A stretch of DNA of 64,000 nucleotides from the NCBI GenBank assembly GCA_049610385.1, contig JBMYZL010000010.1:30510-94509 (forward strand). The letters run 5' to 3'. The position numbers and the translations under genes were made by a program. Under the pieces are notes generated by a model. The model was not told where the DNA came from and searched no databases. It worked only from the letters and a program-made list of their open reading frames with translations. This DNA is from JBMYZL01 sp049610385 (lineage in GTDB: Bacteria > Bacteroidota > Bacteroidia > Flavobacteriales_D > Sanyastnellaceae). Shown piece after piece: positions 9,092 through 18,224 of the stretch. Numbering within the stretch: the stretch's first letter is position 1; every line of letters begins with the position of its first letter.

Positions 9092-10534
9092 TTAAAAAGC
9101 AAAGTAGATGAATTCCGTGGCCTCATTTCGCTGTGAAAAAGCGAGCACCCAGAAAACGAAGAAGGTCTCAGGCCACACACGTTGGAATCCATGACGCCAC
9201 GGCCAGCGCACACCATGTCGGAACAACAGCCACTCCAACACGATGAACAGGGCCAGTAAAAAGGCGAACATGCGCTCGTCAGCAGCCCCCCAAAACGCGC
9301 GATAGGCTTCCCAGTTGCCCAACCCTTGATCCCATCGAGCCACAACATTGCTCAAATAAGTTCGCGCAGCATCCAAATTCTCTGCTCGGAAAAACACCCA
9401 GGCCAGACAGACCCAGAAAAAGGTGACAACTGCTCGCCAAGAGTCTTGCCACTTCCAATCGTTTTGAAAAGTCTTGTTGCGTCCCATCCAAAAGATGGGA
9501 ACAAAAAGCGCAGCGTGGATGGCTCCCCAAATGACAAAATTCCAGGATGCCCCGTGCCACAACCCTGAAATCAAAAAGACGATGGTGATGTTGCGCAGGC
9601 TCGTCCATCGACTCCCACGGGAGCCCCCCAAGGGAATGTACAGGTAGTCACGGAACCATGTGTTCAGGGATACATGCCAACGACGCCAGAACTCAGCCAC
9701 ATTTCGAGAGAAATATGGAAATCGAAAGTTGCTGCGCAATCGAATGCCAAACAACCGTCCCAAACCGATGGCGATGTCACTGTAGCCGCTGAAATCTCCA
9801 TAGATTTGAAGGGCAAAGGCCACAACACCGATGACCAAGACTGGTCCCGTGAACAACTCAGGGCTTTCAAACGCCGCGTTTGCATAGCCGGCGGCTCCGT
9901 CAGCGATCACCACCTTCTTGAACAGGCCGTATGCCATCAACCGGAGTCCAATTTTGACCCCCGATTCAGTGACTGGACGCAAACGCTGAAGTTGAGGCAA
10001 CAAGCGTTGCGCACGTTCAATGGGACCTGCAACCAGTTGTGGAAAGAAGGCCACATATGCCCCAAATTCGACCCAGTCCCGGCTAGCGCGCAGTTGACCA
10101 CGGTAAACATCGATGGTGTAGGACAGGGTTTGGAAGGTGTAAAAGCTGATGCCCACGGGCAGGACAATGTTCAGGCTTGGGCGATTCATTTCCACCCCCA
10201 AACCAGCCCATGCATCGATCCAACTGTCGATGAAAAACCCGGCATATTTGAAAGTAGCAAGCAGACCCAAATTGATGGCGAGCGAAATCGACAGGAATAG
10301 CCGCCTGGTATGGGCATTCAACAGGGGCTTTTCCAATTGTTGAGCGACCCAAAAATCCGTTGCTGTGGACAGGGCAATCAAGGAAAGGAAACGCCAGTCC
10401 CACCAACCGTAAAACAGATAGGATGCGGCCAGGAGCAAAAAGTTTTGGCCTCGCAGTCGGTGCCGAAATGGTCCATGGAATAGCCAGAGGACTGCTGGGA
10501 GAAAAATCCAAAATGCACCGGCTGTGAACGACAT
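9092..10534 (-). CDS. MBOAT family O-acyltransferase (AlgI-like)
   Basis: The 480-aa polytopic protein shows the AlgI signature: LPVGISFYTFQTLSYTIDVY (residues about 125-145), IYGDFSGYSDIAIGLGRLFG (about 244-263), FWRRWHVSLNTWFRDYLYIP (282-301) and SGLWHGASWNFVIWG, in which His327 is the expected catalytic residue. It should transfer acyl (acetyl) groups across the inner membrane to an extracellular polysaccharide or wall polymer, working with the adjacent SGNH protein. No alginate or other polysaccharide synthesis genes are visible nearby, so the acceptor remains open. A TAATTTTC sequence lies just upstream of the start, a possible -7 box. Confidence 0.93.
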   Translation of the reverse strand: MSFTAGAFWIFLPAVLWLFHGPFRHRLRGQNFLLLAASYLFYGWWDWRFLSLIALSTATDFWVAQQLEKPLLNAHTRRLFLSISLAINLGLLATFKYAGFFIDSWIDAWAGLGVEMNRPSLNIVLPVGISFYTFQTLSYTIDVYRGQLRASRDWVEFGAYVAFFPQLVAGPIERAQRLLPQLQRLRPVTESGVKIGLRLMAYGLFKKVVIADGAAGYANAAFESPELFTGPVLVIGVVAFALQIYGDFSGYSDIAIGLGRLFGIRLRSNFRFPYFSRNVAEFWRRWHVSLNTWFRDYLYIPLGGSRGSRWTSLRNITIVFLISGLWHGASWNFVIWGAIHAALFVPIFWMGRNKTFQNDWKWQDSWRAVVTFFWVCLAWVFFRAENLDAARTYLSNVVARWDQGLGNWEAYRAFWGAADERMFAFLLALFIVLEWLLFRHGVRWPWRHGFQRVWPETFFVFWVLAFSQRNEATEFIYFAF

Positions 10535-10568
10535 GGGCTGAAAATTACAACTGGGAAGGCCGGCGACC

Positions 10569-10576
10569 TATATTTG
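10569..10576 (+). promoter_or_regulatory. Consensus-type -7 box TATATTTG
   Basis: A perfect TAnnTTTG match 19 nt before the chosen ATG of the PH-domain gene at 10596. A -33 TTG is not evident. It is the promoter-proximal element expected for the PH-domain operon. Confidence 0.45.
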
Positions 10577-10595
10577 ATTGCGAAATTCGCGTGTC

Positions 10596-11147
10596 ATGGA
10601 GGAAACAGATTCAAAACCGTTGATGCGGCCCAACGCGGTTTTGAAGCAGGAGCAATGGCCTGCATTTCGTTCGGAAGATTTTGCGCCATTGCCGGGTCGA
10701 TTTCGTCGACTGCGAAAGGGGGTCATCTTGTGTATTGGTCTTGCATTGTCCTTGGCACTCAGCTCAGTATTTGTGATTGCAGCTTGGACTTCTGATGCTT
10801 TTGAAATGCCCTGGATGGCGTTGTCTTTGGTCGTGGGCATCATCATTGCAGGTGGAGCCATCGGGTTGGGCGTAGAACGGAAATCTTTCCCGAGAAGAGG
10901 CTATCTGGTTCGTGAACATGACATCACCTTCAGAAAGGGCTGGCTCTTTCGCAGTCGAGTCACGGTTCCTTTCAACCGGGTTCAACACAGTGAGGTCGTT
11001 CAGGGTCCATTGCTGAGGTGGAAAGGCCTGAGTACGCTGAAAGTATATACGGCGGGTTCTTCAGGGGCGAATCTGAGCATTTCCGGACTGGATGAGGAGG
11101 TGGCACAAATGCTTCGCCAAACCATCAATGAACGCATTCGTGATTGA
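10596..11147 (+). CDS. PH domain-containing membrane protein (YdbS-like, bPH2)
   Basis: A 183-aa protein from the ATG at 10596. After a 45-residue N-terminal tail come two transmembrane helices (about residues 46-85), then a bacterial PH (bPH2/DUF304) domain: REHDITFRKGWLFRSRVTVPFNRVQHSEVVQGP, then LSTLKVYTAGSSGANLSISGL. This is the YdbS-like half of a YdbS/YdbT pair. The family localises to the membrane; in Bacillus, YdbS/YdbT are linked to resistance to some bacteriocins, a role I only cite as family knowledge. It overlaps the next gene by 20 bp. Confidence 0.85.
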   Translation: MEETDSKPLMRPNAVLKQEQWPAFRSEDFAPLPGRFRRLRKGVILCIGLALSLALSSVFVIAAWTSDAFEMPWMALSLVVGIIIAGGAIGLGVERKSFPRRGYLVREHDITFRKGWLFRSRVTVPFNRVQHSEVVQGPLLRWKGLSTLKVYTAGSSGANLSISGLDEEVAQMLRQTINERIRD

Positions 11148-12630
11148 TTTCAGCAAGCCGCGTCGGCAACATCCTTTGGGATTGGTGGTCCATTTGTGGC
11201 AGAACGTCCTCCGGTCCCTCCGTGCTTTTTTTCCGTTGATTTTGGTGTTGGCTGTCACTGAAAAGGTGCAATTGGCATTGATTTGGAGCGGTGCTGCATT
11301 GGGCTTTTTTTTGGTGATTTTCACCACGTTGGAGTATTTCCGTTTTCGCTACCACATCGAGCGTGATGTTGCGTTGGTGGTGCGCCGCGGAGTGCTGCAA
11401 TTGGAGCGTCTGGAAATTCCGTTCTCACGAATACAAGCGGTTCATTTGTCACGCCCCTTGTTGTGGCGTGTTCTGGGATTGACGGCGGTGAGCCTCGACA
11501 CAGCTGGAAGTTCAGGGAATGAACTGGAAATACGAGCGTTGTCTTCCGCGGAGGCGCATGCCCTCCGGCAACAACTCCGACACGCGATTGGGCAACGTGA
11601 ACGGCACGTTGAAGAGCAGCCAGAATCTCCGGTGATCAAGGATCTCAGTCAGTTGGTGTTGTCGTTGACCCACCGGGATTTGTTGCGCATCGGATTGACG
11701 ATGAATCATTTGCGGAATGGTATGTTGGCATTTGGCGCGGTCGCGGGTGTGGGCATGCAAATTTTGGATGTGCTATCGCCTCAATTGGATTCACTCCCTT
11801 CGTGGCAAATGGGGTTGTTGAGTTTGTTCAGCGGATTGTTATGGATCATGGGCATTTTGTTCTTTTCTGTCATGGGCATTTTCATCAGTATGCTTTTTGC
11901 GGTGATGGAGCATTATGGACTGAGATTGGTTTTGGCGAAAGACCGATTGGAATTGACGTCGGGCTTGCTGCGCAGAAATGAGTATTCCATCCTCCTGAGC
12001 AAGGTTCAAATCCTGCGATGGCGAAATTCTTGGTTGCAGCGCGCTTTTGCATTGGAATCGCTTCAAATTCAACAAGCTCGCGCCGCTTCAGAAGCAGGAT
12101 CACATGCCTTGAAATTGATGTTGCCGGGTTTGAGTGCCCATCACACCACAGCCCTTGAGGATATTTTCAATTGTCGCCATTCCGGTGAAACCCGTTTGGT
12201 GCGCCCGGTTGCTTTTCATTTGTGGTTGTCGCGTTTGGCTTATTTTACACCTGGACTTCTCTTCGCTTCTGCGTTTGCGATCTTGAGTGGTGACTGGCTT
12301 TTTCCAGGGTCTTTATTCGCAGGGTGGATGGTTTATTCGTGGCACGCTGGGAGGTGGTATCATGAGGCCAAATTTGTCCACACCGACGGAAAGCATGTCT
12401 GGTTTCATGAAGGTTGGTGGAAGCGCGAACGTTCATTTGCGAGATCACACCAACTGCAACGTGTGACTTTGACTCAGCACTTTTTGCAAGTTCGTCGGGG
12501 TTCGGCTCACCTTCACCTGCACACGGCTGCTGGCACCGTCACCATGCGCCACATTGATTTGGGCATCGCAGAAGCCCTCGCAGATGAATTCTTGGCGAGG
12601 GTGGAAGCCCATCGCGGCCCATGGATGTGA
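11128..12630 (+). CDS. PH domain-containing membrane protein (YdbT-like, tandem bPH2)
   Basis: A 500-aa protein with repeated pairs of transmembrane helices, each followed by a bPH2 domain: YHIERDVALVVRRGVLQLERLEIPFSRIQAV (residues about 75-105), LVLAKDRLELTSGLLRRNEYSILLSKVQ (about 265-295) and a third, weaker unit near residues 410-470 (HVWFHEGWWKRERSFARSHQLQRV). This is the YdbT arrangement. The start at 11128 (MNAFVIDFSK) is chosen because it gives a modest 20-bp overlap with the upstream partner; the frame further upstream is antisense-like sequence inside that gene. The two genes almost certainly form one operon and one membrane complex. Confidence 0.85.
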   Translation: MNAFVIDFSKPRRQHPLGLVVHLWQNVLRSLRAFFPLILVLAVTEKVQLALIWSGAALGFFLVIFTTLEYFRFRYHIERDVALVVRRGVLQLERLEIPFSRIQAVHLSRPLLWRVLGLTAVSLDTAGSSGNELEIRALSSAEAHALRQQLRHAIGQRERHVEEQPESPVIKDLSQLVLSLTHRDLLRIGLTMNHLRNGMLAFGAVAGVGMQILDVLSPQLDSLPSWQMGLLSLFSGLLWIMGILFFSVMGIFISMLFAVMEHYGLRLVLAKDRLELTSGLLRRNEYSILLSKVQILRWRNSWLQRAFALESLQIQQARAASEAGSHALKLMLPGLSAHHTTALEDIFNCRHSGETRLVRPVAFHLWLSRLAYFTPGLLFASAFAILSGDWLFPGSLFAGWMVYSWHAGRWYHEAKFVHTDGKHVWFHEGWWKRERSFARSHQLQRVTLTQHFLQVRRGSAHLHLHTAAGTVTMRHIDLGIAEALADEFLARVEAHRGPWM

Positions 12631-12669
12631 CGCGTATTGAATGCGCACTTTCTGGGCCCCCATTTCGAA

Positions 12670-15510
12670 TCACTTTTCTTCACGCAAAATTTGTAGCGTT
12701 CCCGAACAATAGTCTCTCAACTCTGGCGTGTCGCTGCAATTCATCTCCAGGGTCTCCAATGTGTAATAATAGAGCCCATCGGCCAGCACTTGCCCATTTT
12801 CATTTTCACCGGCAAACGGTTCTGTGTTGTGGGTCTGCAAATAAACCCGCTTTCCCCAGCGATTGAATATGGACAACTCATATTTCAAGCATTCATTGGC
12901 TACGCCATTGAATTGCAGAATTTCATTGTCACCGTCTTTGTTGGGGGTGATGACATTGGGCACATAAAAATTGGCCAAATCAAACTCACTTTCCAAATAC
13001 TCATCCTGTGTTGCGCTGTATGCACATCCATATTGATCGGTCAAGATGAGCTCTATGGAATAGTCTCCGGTGACGTTGAATGGGTAATCAGCAATGGCTG
13101 CAACTTCGACCAAATCGCCATCGAATGACCAGTTATATGTATAGATTTCGTCAGGGTCAGGTGCATTTGGGGTCAGTACTACCCGGTTGCATTTCACATC
13201 AAAATCAAAGGCCAAATCATCAAAAGGGGCGGGGATGATGTACTCAGAAGTGGTTTCCCCGCCACATCCAAATTCATCATAGTACGCGTAGGTTACAAAG
13301 TAATCTCCCGGCGCTGCTGAGCCATGATTCAAGTTTGTGCCCACGACAAATGGCCCGCTTAAGGCACCTCCTGGTGGCTGAGGATCCAATGGAATGACAT
13401 CCAATTCGGGACAATAGCTGGTTTCAATGTTGGGTTCGACAGTGGGAATGGGTTGAATATCGAGATCGACAGTCAGGATGCTGTCACAGCCCAGGTTGGT
13501 CACATATTCAGCGATGTAAGTACCCGCATTGCTGACTTCGGTGCCATCTGGCAAAGTGAAACTTTCTCCTGCGCAGATGGTCTCTTCAAACAACAAATCG
13601 TAGGCAGGTTGCAATGTCAAGTTCAGAATGATGCTGCTATCACAACCCCAAACAGATTGTAAATCAAATTCGAATACCCCAGATTCTTCCGCCAGATCGC
13701 CATCGGGCAATACATAGGGTTCGTTGGAGCAAAGCGTGGCCTCTATCCACTCGTCTTCATATGCTGGGTGCACGGTGATGTCATACACAGCCGTGCTGTC
13801 GCACCCAGTAACTGCTGAGGTGTAAATCACCTCGTACACTCCCGTGGTGTCGGCTTGAGGACCATCGGGTATGTTGACATACTGGCCATCGCAGATGTCA
13901 TAAGCGTATTCTGTGTAGATGGTCGGGATGATTTCTGCCACTGTGGTGATGGTGCTATCACATCCAGCTTGAACGGATGGAAGCACAGTTACAAAAGTGC
14001 CCGATTCGGTCAACAAGGTGCTGTCAGGGAGGTAGTAAGGGTCGTCTTGGCAAACGATGACTTCTTGGCTGATTTGGTACAGCGGGGTCTCAAAGAGTTC
14101 TGTGAGGATGATGCTATCACAACCGGCCACACTGACAAGTGTGGAGGTGTAATCTCCCGGGGTTTCGGCGACGATCCCGTCGGGCAGGACATAGGTTTCC
14201 CCTTGACAATAGTAGGCTTCTTCTGCCACAGTGATGGCATAACCAACAGTCACGGTGGTGTCGGAACTGCAGCCCGTGGTCGTTCCTGTGATGGTGTAGG
14301 TGGTGGTTTCATCAGGCGATGCCAATACCACTGGACCACTCGTGGTGCTCAATCCCGTGGCCGGCGTCCACGTGTAGGAATTGGCACCTGAGACCACAAT
14401 CAGGGCGGTTTCGTCGTTGCAAACCGTGGGATAGGGTGGGTCGATTGTCAAGACCGGATAGGGTACCACCACAACCGTGATGTCCACGGTGTCTTCACAC
14501 TCGGGGTTCGTGACATACACCGAATACGTTGTGGTGGTGTCTGGATTGGCTGTGACCACGCCGGTATTCGTGTTGCTGAGTCCAGTCGAAGGAAACCATT
14601 CGTAGGTGTCCGCTCCTTCCATGGTGATTTCAACTTCACCGCCCTCACAATACACAGGGTATGTGGGGGAGATGTTCAAGGCGACACCGCCGATGGGCGT
14701 GATGGTCACAGATCCCTCTCCGTTCACATTCCCTGCGGTGCAGGTCCCTCCAGCTGGTGTCAAGCTGGATCCACCGCCACCGCCACCACCACCCACAGCG
14801 GTGGTGAATGTGACGCAATCTGAACCGCCGCCACCGCCTCCAAATCGACCCCCACCACCGCCACCACCTGGGGCTTGGCTGCCGCAAGGGTCGGAGCCAC
14901 CCGCCCCACCATTGCCAATGGTTCCGGGGAATCCAGCGTTTCCGCCGGAAGCCCAAGGGGGGCCGCCAAAGCCGCCCATGAATGACGTTCCTCCACCGCC
15001 GCCGTCTCCGTAAGTGTCCTCACCATCCACACCATTCAAACAGCCACCGTTTCCTCCGTCGGCATCTGAAGTTCCACCGCCCATGCCACCGCCTCCAGAT
15101 GCCACGGCAAGTCGTTCGCTGAATCCGTAGGGTGCAATTCGAATGTCGGATGCACCACCCCCACCACATGAACGTGATGCGAAGGGACTCGCATTGGCTC
15201 CATTCCCCCCGCCATTCCAGCCGCCTGTGAAGCAATCGCCTTCGCCGCCCACACGAATTTCCAGGACATCACCGGAGAAGACATCAATTGTGGCGGTCAC
15301 AGTGGCGCCGTTGCCACCATTTGTGCCTCCGCCGGCGCCACCTTTCAAAGTGACTTCCAATTGATTGACACAGGGCGGGACGGTGTAGGTTTGGACTGAA
15401 CCTGTGTAATTGAAGACTACCGGGGTTTGGGTAAAAGCAGATTTGGAGGTGAAGACCAAGACGCAAATGGTCAGGACCCATTGGGTAAAGAGAAGGATGT
15501 TCTTGCTCAT
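12670..15510 (-). CDS. T9SS type B (CHU_C) sorting-domain protein with Gly-rich N-terminal region
   Basis: A 946-aa secreted protein. A signal peptide (MSKNILLF...SAFTQ) is followed by a glycine-rich domain (about residues 35-265: many GGGG runs alternating with beta-like segments, including GGGGASDIRIAPYG). Next come Ig/PKD-like segments (Y-WFPSTGLSNTNTG, YTWTPATGLSTTSGP), then five degenerate repeats of about 50-58 residues ending GCDS, and finally a CHU_C/gliding-motility C-terminal domain (FYVPNVITPNKDGDNE, IFNRWGKRVY, LADGLYYYTLE). The type B domain directs export through T9SS and surface attachment. The architecture suggests an adhesin or matrix protein; there is no enzymatic motif. The ATG at 15510 is preferred because it leaves a normal signal peptide. 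Confidence 0.9.
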   Translation of the reverse strand: MSKNILLFTQWVLTICVLVFTSKSAFTQTPVVFNYTGSVQTYTVPPCVNQLEVTLKGGAGGGTNGGNGATVTATIDVFSGDVLEIRVGGEGDCFTGGWNGGGNGANASPFASRSCGGGGASDIRIAPYGFSERLAVASGGGGMGGGTSDADGGNGGCLNGVDGEDTYGDGGGGGTSFMGGFGGPPWASGGNAGFPGTIGNGGAGGSDPCGSQAPGGGGGGGRFGGGGGGSDCVTFTTAVGGGGGGGGSSLTPAGGTCTAGNVNGEGSVTITPIGGVALNISPTYPVYCEGGEVEITMEGADTYEWFPSTGLSNTNTGVVTANPDTTTTYSVYVTNPECEDTVDITVVVVPYPVLTIDPPYPTVCNDETALIVVSGANSYTWTPATGLSTTSGPVVLASPDETTTYTITGTTTGCSSDTTVTVGYAITVAEEAYYCQGETYVLPDGIVAETPGDYTSTLVSVAGCDSIILTELFETPLYQISQEVIVCQDDPYYLPDSTLLTESGTFVTVLPSVQAGCDSTITTVAEIIPTIYTEYAYDICDGQYVNIPDGPQADTTGVYEVIYTSAVTGCDSTAVYDITVHPAYEDEWIEATLCSNEPYVLPDGDLAEESGVFEFDLQSVWGCDSSIILNLTLQPAYDLLFEETICAGESFTLPDGTEVSNAGTYIAEYVTNLGCDSILTVDLDIQPIPTVEPNIETSYCPELDVIPLDPQPPGGALSGPFVVGTNLNHGSAAPGDYFVTYAYYDEFGCGGETTSEYIIPAPFDDLAFDFDVKCNRVVLTPNAPDPDEIYTYNWSFDGDLVEVAAIADYPFNVTGDYSIELILTDQYGCAYSATQDEYLESEFDLANFYVPNVITPNKDGDNEILQFNGVANECLKYELSIFNRWGKRVYLQTHNTEPFAGENENGQVLADGLYYYTLETLEMNCSDTPELRDYCSGTLQILREEK
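13450..14220 (-). repeat. Five protein repeats ending in GCDS within the CHU_C protein
   Basis: Each unit follows the pattern C-x-Y-x-LPDG ... G-x-Y ... GCDS followed by a hydrophobic strand (for example YVLPDGIVAETPG ... VAGCDSIIL). Units are about 50-58 residues and divergent at the DNA level. Such repeats are common in surface proteins of Bacteroidota. Confidence 0.7.
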
Positions 15511-15605
15511 GGTTGGTGCCAAAATAGGCATACTTCATCAACTCTTTGCATTCCAAAAGGTTGCAAATTGCCACTTGAATTGGTTTTTGGACATTGGAAC
15601 GGAAG

Positions 15606-16076
15606 ATGGAAGGAATTTATAAACGGACACTTGAACAATTGGATGCGGCGGATGCTGAACTTTTGGATTCAGCATTCGAAGCCGCGGCCTCAGCCTATGC
15701 ACCCCATTCGAAGTTTCATGTCGGAGCTGCCGCTCGTCTATCATCAGGTCGATTGGTGGTCGGGAGCAATCAGGAAAATGTGGCTTTTCCCTCGGGATTG
15801 TGCGCTGAGAGGGTGGCGGCATTTGCTGCGGGAGCTCAATTTCCGAATGATTCGATTGAAGTGATGGCCATTGTCACCACCAATGGTGAGAAAGTTCTCG
15901 GCGGCTTCAGCCCATGTGGTGGGTGCCGTCAGGTGCTCTTTGAAAGCGAAGAACGTCAGGAACAGCCAATCCGCCTAATTCTTCAGGGGGGGCGAGATGC
16001 CGAAATCATGGAGGTGACCTCTGCCGCAGTGCTGTTGCCGTTGGCCTTTAAGGCCCGAGGCTTGGGTGAGGATTGA
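15606..16076 (+). CDS. cdd: Cytidine deaminase
   Basis: A 156-aa protein with the cytidine/deoxycytidylate deaminase zinc motifs: LCAERVA (Cys66, catalytic Glu68) and SPCGGCRQVL (Cys104, Cys107). YAPHSKFHVGAAA and GSNQENVAFPSGLCAER (substrate-binding NxE region) match homotetrameric-type Cdd. It hydrolytically converts (deoxy)cytidine to (deoxy)uridine in the cytoplasm. The start at ATG 15606 is preferred over a TTG 12 nt earlier. With the CNT transporter and thymidine phosphorylase at 46-48.6 kb it provides a pyrimidine salvage route. It is convergent with the outer-membrane protein gene. Confidence 0.95.
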   Translation: MEGIYKRTLEQLDAADAELLDSAFEAAASAYAPHSKFHVGAAARLSSGRLVVGSNQENVAFPSGLCAERVAAFAAGAQFPNDSIEVMAIVTTNGEKVLGGFSPCGGCRQVLFESEERQEQPIRLILQGGRDAEIMEVTSAAVLLPLAFKARGLGED

Positions 16077-16090
16077 ACCCAGATTCAAAA

Positions 16091-16996
16091 TCAATTGAAC
16101 GCCACAGTCCAGCTGATCCAAGGAATGGGAATGGTGACGTCATCGACCATTAGCATGACCATGGCGTAATCAAACAAAGAGTCCTTATTCTCAGAAGCGC
16201 GGCGAATTCCCAAACTGAACAGTCCAGCATTGTCGCCAGCACTGGTGATTAAGTAGTTTTCGCTCATGAGCCAGGTGCGTTCATTCATGTTGGTCATGAA
16301 GGACACGTTCAAAATGAGGTTGGGGTTGTTCGAGGGAAAGGCTGAACCTGCTCCCAAAGTCAAATTCGACATTTCACGTCCGAAAGTCACATTGCCAAAA
16401 CCAATTCCGAGGGGTTCATCAATCAATCCATTGAAGGGAACCACGACAATTCCACCCATCGAGCCGAAAACCCCTCCGTTTTGGACATCGCCGGAAAATG
16501 TTGCCCCAAGTTTGGCAGAGCCGCCCAAACCCAGAAAGGGAACAAAAGGAACACCCAATGTCAGTTGATCCGTAACCCCATAAGATACTTGGTTGTAAAT
16601 GAGATAGCCATTTTGATAATAGCCTTCCCCCGCTTGCAATTGAATTCCACTTGGGGCGAAGAAATAACGGCTGGATTGAGGATTGTAACGTTTGGGAGCC
16701 ACCACAAATGGCTGATTCGAAACTTCCATGCTGATCATGTCAATCTTTCGGATGATCATGATGCCGAGCTCCAAGCTCTCAACGCGGATGAACTCGTCGT
16801 TCTTTTCGATTACACGCCCACGGATTTCCTGTCCATTCACCAGTTGGACCTGCACATATTCTGAAACTTGGGTTTCTACCGTATCGGTTGACAACGTTTG
16901 CCCCAAGGACAAATTGGACCAGAAAATCAAAAAAAGGAAGAGAGCAATGCTCAAGGCCCACCTTTGAAGATGAATTGCATTGGAGTTCATGAACAT
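16091..16996 (-). CDS. Putative outer-membrane protein of unknown function
   Basis: A 301-aa protein with a signal peptide (hydrophobic run to SLGQ, about residue 33). Residues about 45-95 (YVQVQLVNGQEIRGRVIEKNDEF) resemble a small Sm-like or SH3-like beta domain that precedes a beta-rich region of Gly/aromatic strands (YYQNGYLIYNQVSYGV, LTLGVPFVPFLGLGG, GIGFGNVTFGREMSNLTLGAG), consistent with an outer-membrane barrel. This domain combination occurs in uncharacterised Bacteroidota proteins. A second ATG lies two codons downstream. No specific function can be assigned. Confidence 0.75.
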   Translation of the reverse strand: MFMNSNAIHLQRWALSIALFLFLIFWSNLSLGQTLSTDTVETQVSEYVQVQLVNGQEIRGRVIEKNDEFIRVESLELGIMIIRKIDMISMEVSNQPFVVAPKRYNPQSSRYFFAPSGIQLQAGEGYYQNGYLIYNQVSYGVTDQLTLGVPFVPFLGLGGSAKLGATFSGDVQNGGVFGSMGGIVVVPFNGLIDEPLGIGFGNVTFGREMSNLTLGAGSAFPSNNPNLILNVSFMTNMNERTWLMSENYLITSAGDNAGLFSLGIRRASENKDSLFDYAMVMLMVDDVTIPIPWISWTVAFN

Positions 16997-17066
16997 GGTT
17001 TCAGACTTGATGTTGTGGTGGCAATTTTAGTCACGAAATCTCAATTGTGAGCGCAGCATCAGAAAA

Positions 17067-17783
17067 TCAGCTGTTCGATTTCTTCTTCTGTCTGTACTTC
17101 ATCCAACGATCCAAATCCAAAGAGGCGCCTGCGTTCAGAATGGCTCTGGCCCCTTGAATCGGATCATCTGTGGGCGCATCCCAGATCAATTTGGCTTGCA
17201 GAGCGATTCGCTTGTTCAATTCGTGTTCTATGCTGGCGAACAGGCGAAATCCGTTCATTGTACCAGCGGTACTGCCGGACCGCGTGCCGCCTGGGATGAA
17301 GACTTCTCCTCCACATTTGCCATCCCAATCTTTTTGGATACGAAAGCTACAAGTCATCTTCAGGCGGCTGACTCGATTGGGCCAGGTGCCTCGGTCGTCA
17401 CTCAGGACATCCGTGTATTTCCACTGATGGCGCAAACGAATGATGGCCTTGAAATCGCCCCACCTCTGGTCAAACTCAACTTGGGCATGATAGCGGTGAG
17501 CCAAATGATTGATGTTCATGGCAGGCCCTTCGCCTTGAAATCGATAGCCCAATCCCAGTTGCCATTGATCGGATGCCTTGAATTCAAAACCAGTTTCCAA
17601 GTAGTTGCGGTCCACTTGATTGCCTTCTCTTCGGTGTCCGTACTCGGCTTGAACTTTGAAGGGGCCGGGCAATCCATAACCACCAGAGACATCCCACCAA
17701 GTGCAGGGAGTCTGTCCCCAAACGCCATTGGAAGTCTGGATGATCAAGGCAAGAAGCAACCATGGAATGAGACGAACGCGCAT
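17067..17783 (-). CDS. DUF2490 family outer-membrane-like protein
   Basis: A 238-aa protein with a signal peptide (LLLALIIQTSNGVWGQ). The mature chain has the alternating beta pattern and the landmarks RNYLETGFEFKASDQWQLGLGYRF, LRHQWKYTD and a positively charged tail of the DUF2490 group, thought to be small outer-membrane barrels. It lies 12 bp downstream of the lipoprotein gene and closes the VTC/DUF4956 operon, which makes an envelope role likely but unspecified. Confidence 0.75.
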   Translation of the reverse strand: MRVRLIPWLLLALIIQTSNGVWGQTPCTWWDVSGGYGLPGPFKVQAEYGHRREGNQVDRNYLETGFEFKASDQWQLGLGYRFQGEGPAMNINHLAHRYHAQVEFDQRWGDFKAIIRLRHQWKYTDVLSDDRGTWPNRVSRLKMTCSFRIQKDWDGKCGGEVFIPGGTRSGSTAGTMNGFRLFASIEHELNKRIALQAKLIWDAPTDDPIQGARAILNAGASLDLDRWMKYRQKKKSNS

Positions 17784-17795
17784 CGAATTCGAAGG

Positions 17796-18224
17796 TCAAT
17801 TGTCCAGGACGGTCAGGGTGCCTAGGTTCACGGTGTCCCTTTTTTCCACAATTTCCACGGTTTTCATGATGACGGTGTCCCCGGCGGGAAAAGCACCTGT
17901 GCTGTCCCGGGAATATGCGAAAACGGTGTAGCTCCCTGGAAGGAGATAACTGAACCGAAAGGTCCCATCGAAATGGGATGTAGTCTTGTCCCCATACATG
18001 TCCTCATCCCCATAGATGATGAAAACATCGTGATCACCTTTGAAATCTTGGTGAATAATTTGGCCAAAATTGGAGGTGTATTCCACTTCATAGATGCGAC
18101 CTTCGATGACAGCACGTCCGCCTTCACCCGGCCCCATTCGGCAACCTGCGAACAGAAATGCCGCAAGACCCCATGCCCCAATCCAGTTACTCGGATTTGT
18201 GGTAGTCTGAAAAAGCTTGGTCAT
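17796..18224 (-). CDS. Lipoprotein with carboxypeptidase-regulatory-like beta domain
   Basis: A 142-aa protein from the ATG at 18224; an earlier in-frame ATG at 18230 is equally possible. The hydrophobic run AWGLAAFLFAGC is a good lipobox. The rest (VIEGRIYEVEYTSNF, then DGTFRFSYLLPGSYTVFAYSRDS, VNLGTLTV) has the pattern of a carboxypeptidase-regulatory-like/transthyretin-like beta-sandwich. Its start lies 38-44 bp inside the end of the DUF4956 gene, so the two are tightly coupled. Function unknown. Confidence 0.7.
   Translation of the reverse strand: MTKLFQTTTNPSNWIGAWGLAAFLFAGCRMGPGEGGRAVIEGRIYEVEYTSNFGQIIHQDFKGDHDVFIIYGDEDMYGDKTTSHFDGTFRFSYLLPGSYTVFAYSRDSTGAFPAGDTVIMKTVEIVEKRDTVNLGTLTVLDN

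Noticed and set aside
14606..15013. Proline-rich plus-strand open frame of 135 aa with PPPPPP runs
   Set aside because: It is the antisense shadow of the GGGG-coding region of the CHU_C protein; composition follows entirely from that strand.
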